A DNA stretch of 29,954 nt from Bacillota bacterium (lineage in GTDB: Bacteria > Bacillota > Clostridia > Tissierellales > Peptoniphilaceae), in contig JAEXBU010000088.1 of assembly GCA_023393815.1 (NCBI GenBank), positions 1 through 29,954 of the forward strand. Direction: 5' to 3'. Position numbers and translations under genes: made by a program. The notes under the pieces are model-generated. The model was not told where the DNA came from. It searched no databases and saw only the letters and a list, made by a program, of their open reading frames with translations. This document shows positions 8,191 to 15,208 of this stretch, piece after piece (the stretch's first letter is position 1; each line of letters begins with the position of its first letter).

Positions 8191-9249
8191 CTATACGGCA
8201 AAATAAAAATCGCCAGCTCCTTTTCTCTCTTGATAATCCTGTAGTTTCTCCGAAGCAAAAATTCCCAAATCCGTCACGACGCCCGTCACCAAATGCGGCG
8301 GGGTCACATCGAAGGCCGGGTAATAGCCGTGCACGCCTTCTACCGTGTGCTTGATGCCATGAGCACTCAAGCTTTCCTCCGGATCGCGCATTTCAATAGT
8401 TAGATCGCGAGCATTCTGAATGTCCATATCGGGAATACCCGTCGCGTAATAGGGAATGTGAAAATGATCGCATAGAATGGCGATTTGATGCGTGCCCACT
8501 TTGTTGACGATGCTCCCATCCATGCAAATGGAATCCGCTGCCGAAGTAAACAAGGTAATACCGTTGTTTTCAATGTACGAGGTCACCATATTATCCGTAA
8601 TCACCGTGGTATCCAATCCCATTTGAGAGAGAACCGATGCCGTAAAGCGCGCGCCCTGCAAAAAAGGACGGGTTTCCGGACAGACGAAAGCAATTGCTTT
8701 GCCACTTTTTCTTATTTCACGGCCCAACATCCCGATAATGGTCTCGCCAAAACACTGGGTCATCACCGTACCCACATCGGGCAGAAGCGCCATGAAATGT
8801 TTTGCGGCTTTGTCGATGGTTTCGTACCGTTGTTTCATAGATTTTAAAGCGTGATCTCTGAGAATTAGATCCAAATCCTCGTCGTTCAAGTGCTTGCGCG
8901 CAACGGCCAATGCTCCTTGTGTCACCTGCCTCATGCGGCCTGAGGTCGTAGGTCGTGCGTTCGCCAACACTTCTGCCGCCTTCGTTAAATAACAAAACCG
9001 CTCCTCGCCTTTTAAGTGCCTCGACTCGTAGGCGGCGAGAGCCATTCCCATAGCGGCTGCCGTATAGGGCCCCGCCGATTGCGTCACCATGGCTCGCAGC
9101 GCGTCCCTTACCTCTACATGACTTTTACAGCGCACGTAGTCGGTGCGAATCGGGTAAATTCGCCGATCCAATATAGACACGACACCGTCTTTATAATAAG
9201 CCACATGTTCTGCTTGAAGCATATAAGCTAAATCACGATCAAATTCCAT
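8191..9249 (-). CDS. mtnA: MtnA-like S-methyl-5-thioribose-1-phosphate isomerase (eIF2B-alpha/beta/delta fold)
   Basis: MtnA converts (methylthio)ribose-1-phosphate to the ribulose-1-phosphate form. The 352-residue product shows the family pattern along its length: RPTTSGRM near 99, TQCFGETI with Cys166 aligned to the MtnA catalytic cysteine, ETRPFLQGAR near 192-201, ITDNM at 217-221, AADS with Asp239 aligned to the catalytic aspartate, NKVGTH at 249-254 and PAFDVTPPHLVTGV near 311. Catalytic residues therefore look intact, although the sequence is a divergent member with TSAADS in place of the usual VGADR. I chose ATG 9247-9249 because GAGAGG lies just upstream; an in-frame ATG 36 bases upstream lacks this. 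It diverges from the phosphorylase gene at 9312, which could make its substrate, and heads the signalling operon. Confidence 0.8.
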   Translation of the reverse strand: MEFDRDLAYMLQAEHVAYYKDGVVSILDRRIYPIRTDYVRCKSHVEVRDALRAMVTQSAGPYTAAAMGMALAAYESRHLKGEERFCYLTKAAEVLANARPTTSGRMRQVTQGALAVARKHLNDEDLDLILRDHALKSMKQRYETIDKAAKHFMALLPDVGTVMTQCFGETIIGMLGREIRKSGKAIAFVCPETRPFLQGARFTASVLSQMGLDTTVITDNMVTSYIENNGITLFTSAADSICMDGSIVNKVGTHQIAILCDHFHIPYYATGIPDMDIQNARDLTIEMRDPEESLSAHGIKHTVEGVHGYYPAFDVTPPHLVTGVVTDLGIFASEKLQDYQERKGAGDFYFAV

Positions 9250-9311
9250 GCATTCCTCTCTTTCCATGTATAATAATAGTACCATATTCAGTTACGAGAA
9301 ACGAGGTTATC
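9250..9311. promoter_or_regulatory. Divergent promoter region between the isomerase and phosphorylase genes
   Basis: Only 62 bases separate the two divergent start codons. A perfect TATAAT lies at 9269-9274 for the plus-strand gene, and overlapping TATTAT matches occur on the minus strand at 9270-9275 and 9273-9278. No good -35 box is visible in either direction. Because the -10 elements overlap, the two directions may compete or be co-controlled. Confidence 0.4.
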
Positions 9312-10037
9312 ATGCATTATGGAATTATCGGCGGAACGGGGTTTGAATCCCCCTTCTCCCCCGCCAAAGAAAAAATGATCGCCACACCTTACGGAGAAGC
9401 GAGATTGATTTATCCCGAAGGGAAACCCTACGTCTTTGTCTCCCGTCACGGAGCAAACCACGATATCCCGCCACACAAAGTGCCCTATCGTGCCAATATA
9501 TGGGCTCTAAAAGAAACGGGCGTTACGGAAGTCTACGGCATTAGCGCCGTGGGCAGTTTGAAGAAAAAATACGCTCCTGACTCCGTCGTCTTATGCGACG
9601 ATTTCCTGGATTTTACGAAAACAAGGCCCCATACGTTTTACGACGGCGATGGGAAATTTGCCAAGCATATTGCCATGGACGCACCTTACGATACGATTCT
9701 TAACCGGGATTTTGAAAAAGCCTTCGGCGAAAGACTCCCTAGAGGCGTCTATGTTGCCACGGAAGGCCCCCGCTTTGAGTCTCGGGCGGAAATAAAATTT
9801 TACACCTCCATCGGCGGCGACGTGGTGGGCATGACCAATATCCCCGAAGTCGTCCTGGCCCGGGAAGTGGGCCTTCACTACGCCAACATCTGTCATGTAG
9901 TCAATTATTGCACCGGCGTATCGGACGCCATGACCATTCGTAAATCCGAACACGTACGCCGCACTATCGTCCGCGCCATCGACGACGTATTTACCGCACC
10001 CCGAACGCCGAGACCCGTTCACATCGACTTCCTGTAA
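9312..10037 (+). CDS. MTAP/PNP-family nucleoside phosphorylase, probably 6-oxopurine type
   Basis: This is a family-2 purine/methylthio-nucleoside phosphorylase, which splits a purine nucleoside with phosphate to give the base and a (methylthio)ribose-1-phosphate. The 241-residue product has IIGGTGF at 5-11, SRHGANH at 44-50, AVGSLKK at 79-85, the long motif EGPRFESRAEIKFY at 151-164 and GMTNIPEVVLARE at 173-185. In human MTAP the purine amino group is read by Asp220 and Asp222; here the aligned residues are Asn198 and Cys200 (VNYC). Asn at this place is typical of 6-oxopurine enzymes, so methylthioinosine, inosine or guanosine may be preferred over methylthioadenosine. An ACGAGG site lies 6-7 bases before the ATG. 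It diverges from the mtnA-like gene and ends at a terminator shared with pyrR. Confidence 0.88.
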   Translation: MHYGIIGGTGFESPFSPAKEKMIATPYGEARLIYPEGKPYVFVSRHGANHDIPPHKVPYRANIWALKETGVTEVYGISAVGSLKKKYAPDSVVLCDDFLDFTKTRPHTFYDGDGKFAKHIAMDAPYDTILNRDFEKAFGERLPRGVYVATEGPRFESRAEIKFYTSIGGDVVGMTNIPEVVLAREVGLHYANICHVVNYCTGVSDAMTIRKSEHVRRTIVRAIDDVFTAPRTPRPVHIDFL

Positions 10038-10045
10038 ATTTACGC

Positions 10046-10097
10046 AAAAAACCGCCGACCATTCCGATAAAAAACAAATGGCTTCGGCGGTTTTTTT
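10046..10097. terminator. Bidirectional terminator between convergent phosphorylase and pyrR genes
   Basis: A CCGCCGA...TTCGGCGG stem, extended by CCATT/AATGG, is flanked by six As on the left and seven Ts on the right. It therefore gives a U-tract to both the plus-strand phosphorylase transcript and the minus-strand pyrR transcript. The right end overlaps the pyrR stop codon. Confidence 0.88.
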
Positions 10098-10608
10098 ATT
10101 CCGAAACGTAAACGGCATCTTCGCCATCACATTCCATAAAATGTACGATAATTTTTTCCGACTGCGCTGTCGGTACATTTTTCCCGATAAAGTCGCCTCG
10201 AATGGGAAGCTCTCTGTGTCCGCGATCGATAAGTCCCACGAGCTCCACCAGTTTCGGACGATCTTTCACCATCAGTGCATCCATGGCGGCTCGCACTGTG
10301 CGGCCCGTATAGAGGACATCATCTACTAAAACCACGCGCTTTCCGTCAATCTTTCCCATAAATTCCATGGGCATAAAAGCCTCTTCCCGTCGATCATCTC
10401 GAAAGAAACCGGGATTCAGCGTATAGACCTCTACATCCGTATTCTCAATTTCCCGCATCTTTTCTTGCAGGCGGCGGGCAAAAAACTCACCACGCGTAAC
10501 GATACCTATGAGAACCACGTCGTCCAATCCCTTGTTTCTCTCGATGATTTCATTGGCAATGCGGGCTGTAGCCCGCTTCATGGCCAGTGCGTCTAAAATC
10601 TTGTGCAT
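10096..10608 (-). CDS. pyrR: PyrR bifunctional pyrimidine regulator / uracil phosphoribosyltransferase
   Basis: PyrR binds UMP and pyr mRNA to attenuate pyrimidine operons, and has uracil phosphoribosyltransferase activity. The 170-residue product carries the PRPP-binding loop VVLVDDVLYTGRT at 92-104 and the PyrR-typical segments IGIVTRGEFFARRL (34-47) and LVGLIDRGHRELPIR. Its length is close to the usual 175-180. AAGGGGG lies a few bases upstream of the ATG, and the start lies inside the end of rluD (16-base overlap). The lspA-rluD-pyrR order is common in Firmicutes, but here pyrR is the last gene before a terminator. No pyrimidine biosynthesis gene or PyrR-binding leader is present in the window, so its targets must lie elsewhere. 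Confidence 0.95.
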   Translation of the reverse strand: MHKILDALAMKRATARIANEIIERNKGLDDVVLIGIVTRGEFFARRLQEKMREIENTDVEVYTLNPGFFRDDRREEAFMPMEFMGKIDGKRVVLVDDVLYTGRTVRAAMDALMVKDRPKLVELVGLIDRGHRELPIRGDFIGKNVPTAQSEKIIVHFMECDGEDAVYVSE

Positions 10609-11495
10609 CGATCCCCCTTCTCCTTTCGAATATACGCCAGCATTCGATCAGGCAACTTCGAGATGGCGACGATCGTCGCCCCCGTCACCGGATGGGTAAA
10701 AGCCAGGCGATAGCTGTGGAGCAAAAGCTGCTTTACCTTATCATTCTTCACTCCATATAGCGGGTCTCCCAAAAGCGCGTGCCCGATAGACGCCATATGC
10801 ACGCGAATTTGATGAGTTCGGCCCGTGTGCAGAACGACGCGAACCAAGGAAGAATTACGAAAAGCGAGGACGGGTGTATATTCCGTCCAAGCTTCTTTCG
10901 ACGGATAAACTCCGGCCGCCATGCGAATACGATGTTTCGGATCCCTCCCTATGGGGCTGTCGACAAATCCGCCTTCCGTTATTACACCCCGACACAGGGC
11001 GTAATAAGTCTTTTCCACAGACCGTTGTTGAAAGGCATTCACCAGGCCCGCGTACGCTTCGTCGGTCTTCGCTACGACCATGACGCCGGAAGTGTCTTTA
11101 TCCAAACGGTGAACGATACCTGGACGGAGCGGGTCGCTCCCTTCGGCCAGTTTCCCGAATCGATGAAGCAGTCCGTGAACCAACGTTTCTTTTTCTCGAC
11201 CGGCTCCGGGATGGACGACCAAACCGTAAGGTTTCTCAATACAGGCCAAGTATGCATCTTCATACAACACGCGAAAGTCGATAGCCTTCGGCTCCAGAAT
11301 ATAGGGCGCTTCTTCCTCAAAAATAATGGCATTGCCGAATTGAAGTTTGTAACCGGCCTTTTCTACTTTTCCGTTGACCGTGACCCGCCCTTCGTCTACG
11401 GCGTGCTTAATTTGCGAACGACTCACGCCCATTTTTTCCGCTAAATACTGATCCAAACGCAGCCCGACCCGATCCGCTATAAATTCATGACGCAT
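10593..11495 (-). CDS. rluD: RluD-family 23S rRNA pseudouridine synthase
   Basis: RluA/RluD-family enzymes convert uridines to pseudouridine in RNA. The product has an N-terminal S4 RNA-binding domain (RLDQYLAEKMGVSRSQIKHAVDEG region) and a catalytic domain with HRLDKDTSG, whose Asp (132 from this start) is the family nucleophile. RTHQIRVHMASIGHALLGD follows further on. I chose ATG 11493-11495 because the protein then begins MRHEFIADRVGLRLDQYL, like relatives; upstream in-frame GTG/ATG codons at 11508-11513 would add six residues and have a poorly spaced ribosome site. It overlaps the end of lspA. The precise rRNA positions modified cannot be told from sequence, and several paralogues usually exist. 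Confidence 0.93.
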   Translation of the reverse strand: MRHEFIADRVGLRLDQYLAEKMGVSRSQIKHAVDEGRVTVNGKVEKAGYKLQFGNAIIFEEEAPYILEPKAIDFRVLYEDAYLACIEKPYGLVVHPGAGREKETLVHGLLHRFGKLAEGSDPLRPGIVHRLDKDTSGVMVVAKTDEAYAGLVNAFQQRSVEKTYYALCRGVITEGGFVDSPIGRDPKHRIRMAAGVYPSKEAWTEYTPVLAFRNSSLVRVVLHTGRTHQIRVHMASIGHALLGDPLYGVKNDKVKQLLLHSYRLAFTHPVTGATIVAISKLPDRMLAYIRKEKGDRCTRF

Positions 11496-11949
11496 GACGA
11501 CTCTTTTCATCACCTAGAAAAACATCTGCGATCAATAGAACCGTACCGACGACGATCATCGCATCGGCCAGGTTAAAGACTGCAAAGTCGTGTCCAAAAA
11601 AACGAAAGGACAAAAAATCTACGACGAAATGAAAGCGCAGCCGATCGATAAAATTACCGACGGCACCGGCGAGAATAAGGACCATGGCAACCCGCAAAAA
11701 ACCTTTCACTTCGTCTTTTTTTCCGTAGATTCCGTAGAGCAAAAAAACAATAACGGCAATCGTGATCAGAATAAATAAGGGACGCCCTTCCTGTAGGATG
11801 CCAAAGGCGGCACCGCGGTTTTCCACATAAAGCAGGCGAAACAATCCCGGAATAATTTCTACAACGCCACCCCCGGCTAAATGATGAAGGACCATCTGCT
11901 TACTGATCTGATCCAATGCGATAAGCAAAATTAAAATAACTGTAACCAT
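11485..11949 (-). CDS. lspA: Lipoprotein signal peptidase (signal peptidase II)
   Basis: LspA is an aspartyl protease in the membrane that removes signal peptides from diacylated prolipoproteins. The 154-residue product has four hydrophobic segments and the conserved boxes VENRGAAFG (42-50), GAVGNFIDRL with Asp102, and VFNLADAMIVVG with Asp129, the catalytic pair. I chose ATG 11947-11949 because AGGAG, overlapping the ylmH stop, lies 5 bases upstream and the product starts with TM1. A longer frame to 12042 would add 31 hydrophilic residues lying within ylmH. The putative lipoprotein at 4971-5504 is one possible substrate. Confidence 0.95.
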   Translation of the reverse strand: MVTVILILLIALDQISKQMVLHHLAGGGVVEIIPGLFRLLYVENRGAAFGILQEGRPLFILITIAVIVFLLYGIYGKKDEVKGFLRVAMVLILAGAVGNFIDRLRFHFVVDFLSFRFFGHDFAVFNLADAMIVVGTVLLIADVFLGDEKSRHAS

Positions 11950-11956
11950 AAGGCTC

Positions 11957-12736
11957 CTATCTGCTGTCCAATGTCCCGTAACAAAAGCGTACCTTCCCCT
12001 TTTTTGTCGCAGTGACAGGATCGAAAATTTTAATTCGGCCAAATCCGCGCACCGATATTAAATCTCCCGGTTCAACGACTTCATGCACTTTGTTCGCGGG
12101 CTTGAAATTGATCTTCACCAGACCCTTCGCCACCAGATTCCGTACTTCGTCCCGAGAATGACGGGTTACGGCGCGTACCACGGCATCCAGACGCATGGAC
12201 GCAACTACGCCGTAATTTTGTACCCACGCTTCCCTCGCTTCCGGAACGGACTCGACGGCGTATTCACGAACGCGCACCGGTACGGATCCGACTTTACTCA
12301 GGCTAAGTTCAATGAAATGGGCGACCTCTTTCTTTACAAACACATACGCCCCGTCCTCTACCGATACAATATCTCCGATCTTTCCCCGTTCGATACCCAG
12401 ACCCAGCAACGAGCCGAGCACGTTCCGATGATCAAAGACTTCACCACCTTCCAGAAAAAATGCCGATAAAAAGTCACTCTCGACGGCATAGGGCACGAAG
12501 ACGGCAATCTTTCTCTCTCGCTCGTCTTGAGGCTCGAAGAAAAGTTCCACTTCGGGAAAATGGTGAGCAAGTAAAGCGACCAGGCGCTGCTCATAAGGAT
12601 CTAAAAAATCACTAGCCGCCGCCCTATAATTTCTCGACGAAATCTCTGCTAAATCGAGTATATGGCGCAACATAGTGATTTTTTCAGGTTCTCGTATGTG
12701 CCGAAGGTATTCGTCCTTCCGCAAGCTCTCTACCAA
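11957..12736 (-). CDS. ylmH: YlmH, S4-domain RNA-binding protein (RqcP2-like)
   Basis: YlmH is an S4-domain protein encoded beside sepF in many Gram-positives. It binds stalled large ribosomal subunits and can act in ribosome-associated quality control. The 259-residue product has an N-terminal alpha/beta part with the family-like SDFLDPYEQ near 42-50. The C-terminal S4 domain follows (RLDAVVRAVTRHSRDEVRNL, then GLVKINFKPANKVHEVVEPGDLISVRGFGR). The reading frame starts at a TTG (12734-12736) overlapping the sepF stop, without a clear ribosome site, so coupling is likely; a slightly internal start cannot be excluded. Position between sepF and lspA supports the identity. Confidence 0.9.
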   Translation of the reverse strand: MVESLRKDEYLRHIREPEKITMLRHILDLAEISSRNYRAAASDFLDPYEQRLVALLAHHFPEVELFFEPQDERERKIAVFVPYAVESDFLSAFFLEGGEVFDHRNVLGSLLGLGIERGKIGDIVSVEDGAYVFVKKEVAHFIELSLSKVGSVPVRVREYAVESVPEAREAWVQNYGVVASMRLDAVVRAVTRHSRDEVRNLVAKGLVKINFKPANKVHEVVEPGDLISVRGFGRIKIFDPVTATKKGKVRFCYGTLDSR

Positions 12737-13200
12737 GGAAAGATGCCCGAGTTTTGTAACTCTTCTTTTAATCCGTCGATGGCAATGTTGGCCGGTGCAA
12801 GAATGAAAATATCCTTGTTGACCTTTTGAATTTTGCCTTCGATGGCGTAAAGAGCTCCGTTGACGAAATCAAAAATTTCGCGCTTCACGTCTAAATCCAG
12901 TTGTTCGAAGTTTAAGACGACAGCCTTGTTTTCCTTTAAATCGTCGACGATCTTCGGGGATTCGTCGTAGCTTAAAGGTTCGTGAACGGTAATAACCATG
13001 GCGGCCTTTGTTTGAATGCTCAATACATTGCCATTGTCTTTTCTACGCGTAGAGACGGGCTTTTGAGAGTGGGCCGTCGTGATCGGTTCCACCTCTGTCG
13101 TCTGAAACGCTTCATCTTCTGCGTAATCGTATTCGTCGTCGTACTCGTAGTCGTCACCGAAACCGAACGCCCTTTTTAACTTGTTACCAAAATCTGCCAT
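12730..13200 (-). CDS. sepF: SepF, FtsZ-ring membrane anchor
   Basis: SepF bundles FtsZ and tethers it to the membrane during septum formation. The 156-residue product has an N-terminal amphipathic region (about 1-14), an Asp/Glu/Tyr-rich linker (about 15-60) and the SepF globular domain (VITVHEPLSYDESPKIVDDL, then KAVVLNFEQLDLDVKREIFDFVNGALYA with breaks, and FILAPANI). The start is set by AAGGAGG six bases before the ATG. It follows yggS by 10 bases and overlaps ylmH by 7. The acidic, tyrosine-rich linker is longer and more acidic than in textbook examples, but SepF linkers vary widely. ftsZ is not in the window. Confidence 0.95.
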   Translation of the reverse strand: MADFGNKLKRAFGFGDDYEYDDEYDYAEDEAFQTTEVEPITTAHSQKPVSTRRKDNGNVLSIQTKAAMVITVHEPLSYDESPKIVDDLKENKAVVLNFEQLDLDVKREIFDFVNGALYAIEGKIQKVNKDIFILAPANIAIDGLKEELQNSGIFPW

Positions 13201-13210
13201 GTTGTCCTCC

Positions 13211-13900
13211 TTAATATTGTCGTGCTCCGAAAATGCGACTGCCTACCCGTACCATATTTGCGCCCTCTTCGATGGCGATGTGAAAGTCTTGACTCATGCC
13301 CATGGACAAATACTTCATGTCCACACCTTCGTAATGGCGCCCGGCGATGTCTTCCCTTAACGCGACCATCTTTCTAAAAAGCTGTCTTAGATAGGCCTCG
13401 TCGTCTACATGGGGCGCCACGGTCATTAATCCGTCAACTTTCAAATGGGAGTACTCGATGATGGATTCTAAGAAGGGCAAGACTTGATCGTAGGCCAAGC
13501 CACCCTTCGATGTCTCATTTCCAATATTGACTTCCAGCAAACAATGGACGATGTGATCCGACGCGCATCCTCTTCTTTGAATTTCCTTCGCCAAGGACGG
13601 CCTGTCCAGTGAATGGATCAAAACGACATCATTGTAGATATATTTTACCTTATTTGACTGCAAGTTTCCAATCATATGATAGCGAACACGCTCACCCAGC
13701 GCCTCTATTTTTTTTGTGAGCTCCTGTACTTTATTTTCTCCAATGTCCGTCACGCCGTAGCGCAGAGCTTCTTCTATTTTGTCGACGCCATGGGTCTTGG
13801 TCACGGCAATTAATTGAACCGGTTCGCCGGTCAAGCTGTGGCGTCGCGCGTCCTCAATTTCTTCGCGCACGCGACACAATTCGTCGCCGATCTTCGACAT
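13211..13900 (-). CDS. ylmE: YggS/YlmE (PLPBP) pyridoxal-phosphate homeostasis protein
   Basis: This is a PLP-binding TIM-barrel protein involved in vitamin B6 and amino-acid homeostasis, with no confirmed enzyme activity. Visible signatures are AVTKTH with PLP lysine Lys35, DIGENKVQEL, HMIGNLQSNKV, the loop DGLMTVAP and the C-terminal YLSMGMSQDF...VRVGSRIFG. I chose ATG 13898-13900 because AAAGGAGGTGCTT immediately precedes it; a GTG two codons upstream lies inside that ribosome site and so is unlikely. At 229 residues it is of normal length. It is placed between the HlyD-like gene and sepF, the usual division-cluster position. Confidence 0.94.
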   Translation of the reverse strand: MSKIGDELCRVREEIEDARRHSLTGEPVQLIAVTKTHGVDKIEEALRYGVTDIGENKVQELTKKIEALGERVRYHMIGNLQSNKVKYIYNDVVLIHSLDRPSLAKEIQRRGCASDHIVHCLLEVNIGNETSKGGLAYDQVLPFLESIIEYSHLKVDGLMTVAPHVDDEAYLRQLFRKMVALREDIAGRHYEGVDMKYLSMGMSQDFHIAIEEGANMVRVGSRIFGARQY

Positions 13901-13915
13901 AAGCACCTCCTTTGA

Positions 13916-15208
13916 TTAGTACACGATCTTTTCCTTATCCACTTTTTTCGGCTCGATTACCACGGCGTCTTCTAAACGAAGGGTCGCCACGGACTTCCCT
14001 TTTTTATCGGTAATCATGGACTTTTCGTCGCCCATGCTGATGTAGGCGTCCTTCCCGCGAACGGACAAAATATCAATAGGAACAAAGGTAACGAATCGGC
14101 GCACCGCATCCACGTAGACACCGTCACTGCCGTCTTTTCCTTTGACAATTGCCGTCTTCGGGATCTTCAGAGCCGGCGATTGACTTTTTATTATTGTAGT
14201 CTTTTGCCGTCTCGGCATATACACTTCCTGCAATTTGTCTTGTAAGCGTAATATAACCGTCGCACCCGTCTCATCTCGCACCACATCTTCGACTACAGCG
14301 TTAGTAACGACCTTGCCGATCCGCACGGTTACCTTTCGATTTAGCTGATCCGTAACCAGGCGCTCGTCTTCGATAGGAAGAGCCACTTTATAATAGGTGT
14401 CGGTGATAGTTCGAAAAAACGCACGTCCTTCCACCACGTGATTTTTTCCTCGGGTTAGTGGCGTCGTATGAACGCTTTTTAAATAAGCGGGTGTAAAGGT
14501 CTCGTCTTCTTTTTCCAAAGACAAGTCTCTATCCAAGTCATCAAAGGAATAGCTCACAATCCCCGATAAAGGCGCTACATAATCGGAGCTGGTTGATGCA
14601 ATTCGTTCCGTCAAAATATCCTTTTGCTCTTCCAGGGCCGGAATCGATAGTTTCAAAAGCTCATTTAATTCCGACACGTTCACCGTATGCTTCGTACTTA
14701 AATCCAAGGTGTTGATGGATGAGATGAGCTTTTCGTATTCTTCGTCCCGAATAAACCGCTGAATATTTCGAATGACGTTTTCATCCTCTTCCTTCACCGT
14801 ATCCTTGGATTTATCCGACGTTCGGTCGTTTTTAAAATCAATGGCTGCTTGGATTCGAATGAGTTGATCCTTTACTTTTGAATTGTCGTTCATGACGTTA
14901 ATATCCGCCACGCGGAAGTCTTTCGGAACTTTTTCCCCTTCCCGCGCATTATACACCGCCGTACCACTGGCCTTTGTAAAGACCGTCGCCTCATCCAAGA
15001 GCAAGTAGCCTTCGCCTTTCACAACGTCTCGAAACTTCACTTCGACAGGTTTCTCCGTTTTAGGCGCAAAAACCAAGCGGTCGTAAATAGAATAAGCGCC
15101 GCCTGATAAAATCAGCAGCAAGAGGAACACGAGTAAGAGGCGTCTACGCTTCTTTTTTCGATTTTGCCGCCGTCGAATTTTTTTCCGAAGATTCGAACCC
15201 TTTGTCAT
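13916..15208 (-). CDS. HlyD-like membrane adaptor protein of unknown partner
   Basis: The 430-residue product has a very basic N-terminus (about 1-23, many Arg/Lys), one transmembrane segment (about 24-42) and a long extracytoplasmic region. The arrangement is HlyD/RND-adaptor-like: a first half-lipoyl segment around KGEGYLLLDEATVFTKASGTAVY, a helical hairpin region (about 110-205), a second lipoyl half (YVAPLSGIVSYSFDD) and a C-terminal beta domain (ALKIPKTAIVKG...GVYV). The start codon overlaps the gpsA stop as ATGA (15205-15208), so translation is coupled. It precedes yggS and sepF, with no ABC transporter or other export gene in the neighbourhood. A role in envelope or division biology is inferred from context only. 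Confidence 0.8.
   Translation of the reverse strand: MTKGSNLRKKIRRRQNRKKKRRRLLLVFLLLLILSGGAYSIYDRLVFAPKTEKPVEVKFRDVVKGEGYLLLDEATVFTKASGTAVYNAREGEKVPKDFRVADINVMNDNSKVKDQLIRIQAAIDFKNDRTSDKSKDTVKEEDENVIRNIQRFIRDEEYEKLISSINTLDLSTKHTVNVSELNELLKLSIPALEEQKDILTERIASTSSDYVAPLSGIVSYSFDDLDRDLSLEKEDETFTPAYLKSVHTTPLTRGKNHVVEGRAFFRTITDTYYKVALPIEDERLVTDQLNRKVTVRIGKVVTNAVVEDVVRDETGATVILRLQDKLQEVYMPRRQKTTIIKSQSPALKIPKTAIVKGKDGSDGVYVDAVRRFVTFVPIDILSVRGKDAYISMGDEKSMITDKKGKSVATLRLEDAVVIEPKKVDKEKIVY

Noticed and set aside
9591..10178. 195-codon minus-strand frame opposite the phosphorylase gene
   Set aside because: It is antisense to a well-conserved gene and spans the terminator and pyrR end; composition looks like a shadow.
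10779..11444. 221-codon plus-strand frame opposite rluD
   Set aside because: The rluD frame carries full family motifs; this long antisense frame is a by-product of codon use.
11950..12042. 31-residue N-terminal extension of LspA
   Set aside because: It is hydrophilic and read within ylmH; the ATG at 11947-11949 has an AGGAG site and gives a normal LspA.
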